From contig JAEWTC010000197.1 of the NCBI GenBank assembly GCA_023459675.1, forward strand, positions 1 to 8,777: a stretch of DNA of 8,777 bases. Direction: 5' to 3'. The notes under the pieces were generated by a model. That model was not told where the DNA came from, did not search any database, and saw nothing but the letters and a program-made list of their open reading frames with translations. Position 1 is the stretch's first letter. Each line of letters opens with the position of its first letter. This DNA is from Bacillota bacterium (GTDB lineage: Bacteria; Bacillota; Clostridia; Christensenellales; Aristaeellaceae). The translations under genes and the position numbers were made by a program. Below, one piece after another: positions 1 through 5,283 of the stretch.

Positions 1-121
1 CGTGGACTTTGATACCCAGGAAGACCAGACCGTAACCGTGCGCGACCGCGACACCATGGAGCAGATCCGCCTGAAGATTGACGAGCTGGAAGCGTTCCTG
101 GAGAAGAAAATCGCGTTCTGA
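1..121 (+). CDS. glyS: Glycyl-tRNA synthetase, C-terminal end (partial)
   Basis: The gene enters from the left edge; codons are in frame from base 2 and stop at TGA 119-121, leaving 39 residues. The visible tail contains VTVRDRDTMEQ followed by a charged helix ending in EKKIAF. That pattern matches the end of the anticodon-binding domain of the dimeric, single-chain class II glycyl-tRNA synthetase, which charges tRNA-Gly with glycine in the cytosol. The assignment rests on this short tail only, because the catalytic domain lies outside the window. The gene is convergent with the lipoprotein gene that ends at 220, and both end in the shared terminator that follows. The symbol is used in the sense of the single-chain enzyme (also written glyQS). 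Confidence 0.8.
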   Translation, partial: VDFDTQEDQTVTVRDRDTMEQIRLKIDELEAFLEKKIAF

Positions 122-130
122 CGATCATAA

Positions 131-204
131 AAAACACCCGGCGCCGGGAACTGCCCCGCGGCAATCAGCCGTTTGGATTAGCAGTTCACAAAGCCGGGTG
201 TTTT
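131..204. terminator. Bidirectional intrinsic terminator with nested stems
   Basis: AAAACACCCGGC (131-142) is an exact inverted repeat of GCCGGGTGTTTT (193-204). Read on the plus strand the right arm runs into a T-rich tract (201-210), ending glyS. Read on the minus strand the left arm gives a T tract (134-129), ending the lipoprotein operon. Between the arms a second perfect stem, GAACTGC (148-154) with GCAGTTC (181-187), encloses a small CGGC/GCCG hairpin (159-162 with 168-171). The spacing between two converging genes fits a shared terminator. Confidence 0.85.
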
Positions 205-219
205 TATTTTGCCTGGTTC

Positions 220-1776
220 CTATTCGCCGGCCACGATGCCGACGTTATATAGAAAATATCCCTTCCAGTAAATCTCGTCCGTAAACCCGTCCATCGGGGC
301 GCCGCCCGCAAAGAACGACACGCGTTTCGCGCTGGCGGCGTTTAAGAGGGTATTGACCAGCGAATACGCCAGCAGCCGGTCCCACTCGGCGGTGATGCCG
401 TCTCCGGCGGCCAGAAACGTTTTGGAAAAGTTCACCAGCAGCGCGTCCCCGTCCAGGGAGATGCCGATAACGTCGGAATCCTTGAGCATTCCGGCGGGGA
501 TGATCGCCTGCGTGTCCTCTACGCTGTCCGCTGCCGACGGGCCTTTGAACAGCTCGTTTAGAAGCGCGCGGGCGTTGGCGGTTTGGTAAAACGCAATCGG
601 CCTGCGCACGGCCACCAGCTTCTGCCCCGCCGCATCCGCAAAGAAGAGCGTGCAGTTGTCCATCAGCAGCTCGGCATAATCCGCGCGGCGCTGCACGCCG
701 TTTTCAAACAGAATGCCGTTGGTGCTGCCAAGCATCACGTGATCGATCCGCTCGCCGTCCACATAGGCCTCCACGCCGCCCACGTTGGGCAGGAAGGTGG
801 TGAACGTGTAGCAAACCGCGGCCATCAGGCTTGCGCGGGAAACGCCCGCCGCAAGCAGCATATCGTCCAATTGGGCGTTGAAGCGCAGCGTGACCAGCGA
901 ACCGCTGACCCCCGCCGGCTGGGAGAAGGCCGGGGCCTCCGTTAGGTAGTTGGGCAGCATCGTCATGGCGGGCGAACCCTTGACCACCGCCGCGCCGCTT
1001 GCGATTTCCTCCAGCAGTTTCACCGCCATGTCCGACGGTTCCATGCTCGGGAAGGCAACGTTGCGCGCCTCCGCCATGATGCCGTTGACGGCGGACAGCG
1101 GGAAATACAGCGTGACAACGGAGTTCAGCCGCTTGTCCGCGGCGTTTTCCACGGCCAGCACGCGGCGGGAGAGCTGCTGTTCGTACAGCGCGCCGATATC
1201 CTCGCCCATGCTGCGGGTCAGCGCCCCGACGGGCAGCGTGGAGCCCAAATCCAGCGAGAGCTTTTTATCCATGACCAGCGTGTTCACATATTGGATGGTG
1301 CCCAGCTCCGTCAGCGTATTGGTGATTGCGTTGGCAACGAGGAACAGGCCTTGCCGGTCCAGCTGCAGGGCGGAGGCGGAGAGGTTGACCGTTGCCACGT
1401 CGCCGCTTACCTCCACGGGGTTTGCCCCGTATAGCGACAGTTTCACGTCCCCGCCCAGCGGCGAGGCCACGGCGTTGCCCGGCTGTTCCAGCAGGAGCCG
1501 CACCATGCTTTCCGCGGTCAGCCTGCCTTCGGACAGCATAATGGTGTTGTTCACGGCGATCAGGCGGGCGCCGTCGTGCCGGGGCAGGTAAAACACCGCC
1601 GTTTGCGGATATTCCAGCATCGCGTCCCCCACGGGTGCGGCGCCTGCCCCTTCCGCCTCCGGCAGCGTATAGCTCTGCCCGGTGCTGACCGGGACGCCCG
1701 TGCTGACGCAGGACGACAGGGTGAGCGCCAGGCACAGCAACCCGATGACCATCCAGCTCATTTTGCGTTTTCTCAT
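220..1776 (-). CDS. Lipoprotein with three GerMN-like domains
   Basis: This encodes 518 residues from ATG 1776. A short basic start (MRKRK), a hydrophobic stretch (about 8-20) and a lipobox ending LSSC with the acylated Cys at 23 mark a membrane-anchored lipoprotein on the outer face. The rest falls into three repeats of about 120 residues (roughly 57-173, 219-345 and 374-495). Each has a start like xxLYFP or TLFFAD, a helix like ARALLNELFKGPS, and a strand like DALLVNFSKTF, the pattern of the GerMN domain. The third copy is the clearest and the first two are more diverged. GerMN domains occur in GerM (spore formation and germination) and in LpqB; their ligand is not established. A longer reading from TTG 1800 is possible but overlaps the previous gene and lacks a placed ribosome site. 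It is the last gene of the regulator-kinase-lipoprotein operon, 13 bases after the preceding stop. The exact function is unknown. Confidence 0.85.
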   Translation of the reverse strand: MRKRKMSWMVIGLLCLALTLSSCVSTGVPVSTGQSYTLPEAEGAGAAPVGDAMLEYPQTAVFYLPRHDGARLIAVNNTIMLSEGRLTAESMVRLLLEQPGNAVASPLGGDVKLSLYGANPVEVSGDVATVNLSASALQLDRQGLFLVANAITNTLTELGTIQYVNTLVMDKKLSLDLGSTLPVGALTRSMGEDIGALYEQQLSRRVLAVENAADKRLNSVVTLYFPLSAVNGIMAEARNVAFPSMEPSDMAVKLLEEIASGAAVVKGSPAMTMLPNYLTEAPAFSQPAGVSGSLVTLRFNAQLDDMLLAAGVSRASLMAAVCYTFTTFLPNVGGVEAYVDGERIDHVMLGSTNGILFENGVQRRADYAELLMDNCTLFFADAAGQKLVAVRRPIAFYQTANARALLNELFKGPSAADSVEDTQAIIPAGMLKDSDVIGISLDGDALLVNFSKTFLAAGDGITAEWDRLLAYSLVNTLLNAASAKRVSFFAGGAPMDGFTDEIYWKGYFLYNVGIVAGE

Positions 1777-1782
1777 GCCGCT

Positions 1783-1788
1783 CTCTCC
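1783..1788 (-). promoter_or_regulatory. Ribosome binding site fixing the start at 1776
   Basis: GGAGAG on the minus strand lies six bases before ATG 1776 and directly follows the TGA (1792-1790) of the upstream lipoprotein gene. This supports the ATG at 1776 over the upstream in-frame TTG at 1800. Confidence 0.75.
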
Positions 1789-1789
1789 G

Positions 1790-2770
1790 TCACGTTCCAA
1801 GCATCAGCGTTTCCAGGCGCTCATACTTCAGCTTCCACACGTCGTTTTCGCGGATCAATTGCAGCGGATAGCTGAGAAACTGATCGTTCATCCCCTGCGA
1901 AATCAGGCGCAGATAGACGGTGACGACGGCCGTCTGCCCGTCCGGGGTTACGCTGCCGCCGCTGACGGTATACACGTCCGCGGAAGGCGCGGCGCTGAGT
2001 GCGTCCAAAAAGGCCGTATAGGTGGGCTTGCCGCTTTGCGCCAGATACCGGTACATGCGCTCGAAATCCTTCTGCGCCCAGGCGTTGAGGATGGTCTGCG
2101 CGGTGGTTTGCGGGGAGAGCAGCAGCGCTTCGTCGCGCACCACGGGTTCGCTCAGGCCCTCGGAGCCGTCCAGATAATAGGCGTTATCCAGCCGCAGGCT
2201 GGTTTGCACTTCACTTTGGCTGTGCACCAGTATTTGCACGCCCGTGTAGGGATAGCTTTCGGTAATCGAGGCGGCGATGCTTTGCACAATCAGCTTGCGC
2301 AAAAGCGGCGCTTCGGTTTTCCACTGGTCGTCCTCCGCCCAGTTCTCGGGTACGTCGTCCCGCAGGAAGGCGTCGCTGAAGGTGACGAACAGCACCCGGT
2401 CGCGGCTGGAGATCCCCTCCACCAGCGTGCCGGAGGGGATGATCGCCCGCAAATCGGCGTTGCCGGCGCTGGGGCCTTCCAGCAGCGCTTCGATGATCGC
2501 CTGCTCGGGCCGCTGATCGCGCCGAATGGTGAGGGTGCGGCTTTCCCCGGCGAGCATCGGCTCGTCCAGATAACGGAAATACAGCGTTGCCGAAAGCTCG
2601 GTGGTGTTGCTCTTGTCGGCCGCGGCCGCGTGCAGCTCCTCGGTAAGCCCGGGGGCGGCGGTCGCTTCGTTTTTTGCCAGCGGGTTCAACTGCTCGTAGC
2701 AGCCGGACAGGAAAAGCGGCAGCGTGAGCAAAAGCAATAGAAAGCATAGGCGGAGCCTGCGCGTCATCAT
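1790..2770 (-). CDS. GerMN-domain lipoprotein, LpqB-like position
   Basis: This encodes 326 residues from ATG 2770. The N-terminus is a lipoprotein signal: a basic MTRRLR start, a leucine-rich core (about 9-21) and lipobox LSGC with Cys 24, so the mature protein should be anchored outside the membrane. Residues about 60-185 form one clear GerMN domain, with AIIEALLEGPSAG (91-103), AIIPSGT (109-115) and VLFVTFSDAFL (126-136). The C-terminal part (about 218-322) has a helix, DFERMYRYL, and a run of beta strands ending in VWKLKYERL, suggesting a small alpha-beta domain of NTF2-like type; that fold call is only an impression. The gene starts inside the kinase stop codon (ATGA overlap) with GGGAGG (2782-2777) six bases ahead, so translation is probably coupled. 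An adjacent second ATG (2767) is an alternative start. It probably works with the kinase, as proposed for LpqB with MtrB, but this is inference. Confidence 0.88.
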   Translation of the reverse strand: MMTRRLRLCFLLLLLTLPLFLSGCYEQLNPLAKNEATAAPGLTEELHAAAADKSNTTELSATLYFRYLDEPMLAGESRTLTIRRDQRPEQAIIEALLEGPSAGNADLRAIIPSGTLVEGISSRDRVLFVTFSDAFLRDDVPENWAEDDQWKTEAPLLRKLIVQSIAASITESYPYTGVQILVHSQSEVQTSLRLDNAYYLDGSEGLSEPVVRDEALLLSPQTTAQTILNAWAQKDFERMYRYLAQSGKPTYTAFLDALSAAPSADVYTVSGGSVTPDGQTAVVTVYLRLISQGMNDQFLSYPLQLIRENDVWKLKYERLETLMLGT

Positions 2771-4242
2771 GTCTCGCCTCCCAAATGGCCGCCCATGGGC
2801 AGCTCTACGGTGAAAGTGGAGCCGCTTCCCTCCGCGCTTTCCACCGACACGTTGCCGCCGTGCATCAGTACAAACTGGTGCACGATGGAAAGGCCGAGGC
2901 CTGTGCCGCCCGTATCGCGGCTGCGGGCTTTGTCCACGCGGTAGAAGCGGTCGAAGATATGCGGCTGGTCTTCCTTGGGGATGCCGGAACCGTTATCGGC
3001 AATGGTGAGAACCGCGTTCCTGCCGGAACGGATCAGGCGCACGCGGATGAGCCCGCCCGGCGGCGTATACTTGATGGCGTTGTCCAAAATGTTATACACC
3101 ACCTGCGTGAGCTTGGCGAAATCGGCATGCATCTCGCACCCGTCCGCAAGGTTTAACTTGATTTCCTGCTGCTTTTGCTGCGCCACCATGGACAGGCGCT
3201 GCACCACCTCGCGTACGGCGTCGGCGAACTTGAAGGTTTCCAGCCGCAGCCGCATCGCCTTGGTATCCATGCTGACCAGCGTAAGCAGGTCGGATATGAT
3301 GAGGTTCAGCCGGTCGATCTCCCGGTTGACGTCGGTTAAAAACTCGGTGCGGATGCTCATATCCATCTCCGGCTGGTAGATGATGTTCTCCAGCAGGATT
3401 TTCATGGTGGACAGCGGGGTTTTCAGCTCGTGGCTCGCGTTGGAAACGAACTGGTTGCGGCTCTTGTCCAGCCTTTCCAGCTTTTCGGACATGGCGTTGA
3501 AGGTTTCCGCCAGCTTTTTCAGCTCTCCCCCGCCCTTGACCGGCACGCGGACGGACAAATCCCCCCGGCCCATGCGCTGGATGCCGCGGGTGAGCACGTC
3601 GATCGGCTTGGTGATCACGCTGGACAGCACCAGCGCGATCATGGTGGCTACCGCGGCGGCGATCAGGAAATAGATCATCATGCTGCGCTGCAGCTGCACG
3701 AGATCGGCCATCATATCCCCCGCGGAGGATGAATACAAAAGCACGCCGACGGTTTCCCCGTCGTAGGTTAACGCCGCGCTGCAATAGGAAACCCAGCTGT
3801 CGTCTTCTTCCCGCGCGTCGAAATAATTGAAAATTGAAAGAGCCTGATGCTGGCCGATGCCGTGCACGCCGAAATCCAGCGTGCGCTCCTTAAGCAGCAC
3901 CGAGGCAACCTCGGGTAGCTCCAGCCGCGCGCCGTTTAGTTCCGAAAAGCTGTCCGCCTGCACCTTCCCGCTCGTATCCAGCACCATCAGCCGCCCGCCA
4001 AGCTCCCCGCCGGTCGTCTCCAGCAGCGTTTGCAGTGCTTTGGTATCCGCGCCGCGATACAGCGGCGACACCGCGACGGCCAGTTTTTCCACCGCCGCCT
4101 GATCCTTGTCGCGTTTGCCGTCAAACAAATAATCGCCTACCAAACCAATCAGCGACGCAGCTACCGCAAAGTAGCTGACGACGACGATCAGCAGGAAGGC
4201 GAGCAGGAATTTCCAGCGGATGGATGAAAACGGATTCTTAAT
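2767..4242 (-). CDS. Membrane sensor histidine kinase (WalK/PhoR-like)
   Basis: This encodes 491 residues if begun at ATT 4242. It autophosphorylates on His and passes phosphate to the response regulator encoded just upstream. Order of parts: membrane segment 1 (about 12-33, preceded by KNPFSSIRWK), an external sensor region of about 150 residues with no family I recognise, membrane segment 2 (about 188-210), HAMP linker (about 211-263), and the phospho-acceptor H-box SHELKTPL (His 271). The ATPase domain follows, with N-box NILDNAIKYTPPGG (from 384), G1 DNGSGIP (416-422), F-box-like FDRFYR and G2 GGTGLGLS. All catalytic motifs are intact. The start is unusual: no ATG, GTG or TTG lies in frame ahead of segment 1, and the first standard codon (TTG 4143) would delete that segment. 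The ATT overlaps the regulator's TAA, giving a peptide beginning M-K-N-P. The stop overlaps the next gene by four bases. Type and partner are secure; the start is not. Confidence 0.9.
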   Translation of the reverse strand: MKNPFSSIRWKFLLAFLLIVVVSYFAVAASLIGLVGDYLFDGKRDKDQAAVEKLAVAVSPLYRGADTKALQTLLETTGGELGGRLMVLDTSGKVQADSFSELNGARLELPEVASVLLKERTLDFGVHGIGQHQALSIFNYFDAREEDDSWVSYCSAALTYDGETVGVLLYSSSAGDMMADLVQLQRSMMIYFLIAAAVATMIALVLSSVITKPIDVLTRGIQRMGRGDLSVRVPVKGGGELKKLAETFNAMSEKLERLDKSRNQFVSNASHELKTPLSTMKILLENIIYQPEMDMSIRTEFLTDVNREIDRLNLIISDLLTLVSMDTKAMRLRLETFKFADAVREVVQRLSMVAQQKQQEIKLNLADGCEMHADFAKLTQVVYNILDNAIKYTPPGGLIRVRLIRSGRNAVLTIADNGSGIPKEDQPHIFDRFYRVDKARSRDTGGTGLGLSIVHQFVLMHGGNVSVESAEGSGSTFTVELPMGGHLGGET

Positions 4243-4930
4243 CCTTATCCGTAAAATAGTAGCCCACTCCCCACTTGGTGAAGATGAACTCTGGCTGCGC
4301 CGGGTTGCGCTCGATCTTTTCCCTGAGCCTGCGGATATGCACGTCCACGGTGCGGGCGTCGCCGGGATAATCGTACTTCCATACGATCTCCAGCATCGCC
4401 TCGCGGCTGAACACCTTGCCGCGGTTGGTAACGAACAGCTGCAGCAGATCGAACTCCTTGGCGGTCAAACGCACTTCCTTGCCGCCCAGGGTCACCGCGC
4501 GGTTGACGGCGTTGATTTCCATATCGTGCACGCGGATGGTTTTTTTGCCGTCCGGCTGCTGGGTTACGTTGGTGCGCCGCATGATGGTTTTGATGCGGGC
4601 CTTCACTTCCAGAATGTTGAACGGCTTGGTCATATAATCGTCCGCGCCGTATTCCAGCCCCAGTATTTTATCGATATGCTCGCCCTTGGCGGTGAGCATG
4701 ATGATGGGCACGTTGCTGTGCTCGCGGATGCGCTGGCACACGGTGATCCCGTCCATCTTGGGCAGCATCACGTCCAAAAGGATGAAATCGAACTTGCCGG
4801 CAAAAAACTTGGCGAGCGCCTCTTCGCCGTCCGCCGCCGAATCGGTCTCGAAGCCCTCCTGTTCGAGAGAATATTGCAAACCTTTTACAATTAAAGGTTC
4901 ATCATCAACGAGCAAGATTCGTTTTGCCAT
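4238..4930 (-). CDS. OmpR/PhoB-family response regulator (WalR-like)
   Basis: This encodes 230 residues from ATG 4930. The N-terminal receiver domain (about 3-118) has the acidic pair D9-D10, phospho-acceptor D53 in FILLDVMLPKMDG, T80 and K102 in TKPF, so all switch residues are present. The C-terminal winged-helix DNA-binding domain (about 133-228) includes RLTAKEFDLLQLF, a recognition segment around TVDVHIRRLREKIE, and the closing wing KWGVGYYF. It is a transcription factor controlled by the kinase downstream; its targets cannot be read here. The resemblance to WalR/PhoP-type regulators is general, and the yycH/yycI neighbours of a typical wal operon are absent. I chose ATG 4930 because AAAGGA lies eight bases ahead and the protein then begins MAKRILLVDDE; ATG 4939 and the more distal starts sit on or before that site. 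It is the first gene of its operon. Confidence 0.92.
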   Translation of the reverse strand: MAKRILLVDDEPLIVKGLQYSLEQEGFETDSAADGEEALAKFFAGKFDFILLDVMLPKMDGITVCQRIREHSNVPIIMLTAKGEHIDKILGLEYGADDYMTKPFNILEVKARIKTIMRRTNVTQQPDGKKTIRVHDMEINAVNRAVTLGGKEVRLTAKEFDLLQLFVTNRGKVFSREAMLEIVWKYDYPGDARTVDVHIRRLREKIERNPAQPEFIFTKWGVGYYFTDKD

Positions 4931-4938
4931 TGGATTCA

Positions 4939-4944
4939 TCCTTT
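4939..4944 (-). promoter_or_regulatory. Ribosome binding site of the response regulator
   Basis: AAAGGA on the minus strand lies eight bases before ATG 4930. It overlaps the upstream in-frame ATG at 4939, which makes the 4930 start the better choice. Confidence 0.7.
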
Positions 4945-4977
4945 CATTTATTGCGATCATGAATCATGAGTAATATT

Positions 4978-5006
4978 ATTGTAAAACGATACGGCGAAAA
5001 AATCAA
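4978..5006 (-). promoter_or_regulatory. Sigma-A promoter of the regulator-kinase operon
   Basis: On the minus strand, TTGATT (5006-5001) and TACAAT (4983-4978) are separated by exactly 17 bases, a near-consensus housekeeping promoter. Transcription would begin near 4971, giving a leader of about 40 bases before the regulator start at 4930. No other gene lies between the two. Confidence 0.75.
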
Positions 5007-5012
5007 GCAAAA

Positions 5013-5041
5013 TGTAACAGACTGTTTGTAATAACTTTACA
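5013..5041. promoter_or_regulatory. TGTAA half-site cluster upstream of the operon promoter
   Basis: Plus-strand TGTAA occurs at 5013-5017 and 5027-5031, and its inverse TTACA at 5037-5041. The last two form an inverted repeat with a 5-base spacer. AACAG-A-CTGTT (5016-5026) is also a perfect 11-base palindrome. The cluster sits immediately upstream of the -35 element, where an activator or autoregulator would bind. It resembles WalR/PhoP-type TGTAA or TTACA half-sites, but the spacing does not match the direct-repeat N5 consensus exactly, so the binding protein is unproven. Confidence 0.4.
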
Positions 5042-5228
5042 TGAAACTATATATCTTATTATTTCGTATTATAAACACAATATCTATTGACAGCCATGGA
5101 TCGCACTCCCGGAAACGCCGCGAAAACCCGGCGGCAATGCGTTCGCCGGCGGTGAAAACCGCTCGCGGCGGCGGCGGGCACGGCGCGGGCAGGAAGGTTT
5201 TGGGAAGAAGCAGCGGCCGCCGGCAAAC
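5042..5228. other. Gene-free spacer, AT-rich then GC-rich with hairpins
   Basis: I find no credible gene here. The part nearest the operon promoter (to about 5095) is AT-rich. The rest is strongly GC-rich and holds local inverted repeats: CCGGCG (5128-5133) with CGCCGG (5144-5149), GCGGT-GAAA-ACCGC (5149-5162), and GCCGGCGG (5145-5152) with CCGCCGGC (5217-5224). The short reading frames across it have unremarkable, biased composition and no ribosome sites. Confidence 0.5.
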
Positions 5229-5262
5229 AAAAAGCCCCCTGCGAACGGCGTTCGCAAGGGGC
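5229..5262 (-). terminator. Intrinsic terminator after gpmI
   Basis: On the minus strand a 13-base stem (5262-5250 with 5246-5234, one G-T wobble) with a 3-base loop is followed at once by TTTTTG (5233-5228). It begins 21 bases past the gpmI stop codon and closes the glycolytic transcript. Confidence 0.9.
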
Positions 5263-5283
5263 GGAAAGCAAGCGCGGAAGGGT

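Noticed and set aside
1682..2740. 352-codon plus-strand frame across the lipoprotein gene
   Set aside because: It is antisense to a lipoprotein with a clear signal, lipobox and GerMN domain, and has no recognisable domain or ribosome site.
4225..4260. Programmed frameshift fusing regulator and kinase
   Set aside because: The kinase frame is +1 to the regulator, but the shift site GAT-TAA gives poor re-pairing of the Asp tRNA on ATT, and the regulator ends at a normal place after its wing. Kept only as a lesser alternative in the start-codon finding.
4220..4894. 224-codon plus-strand frame over the response regulator
   Set aside because: It is a shadow of the regulator gene, whose receiver and DNA-binding domains are complete.
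5068..5073. TATAAT on the minus strand as a second promoter for the regulator operon
   Set aside because: The positions 16-18 bases upstream carry no -35-like sequence and there is no extended -10 TG.
5087..5092. Consensus TTGACA on the plus strand as a promoter
   Set aside because: No -10-like sequence lies 15-19 bases downstream in the GC-rich stretch, and no plus-strand gene follows.
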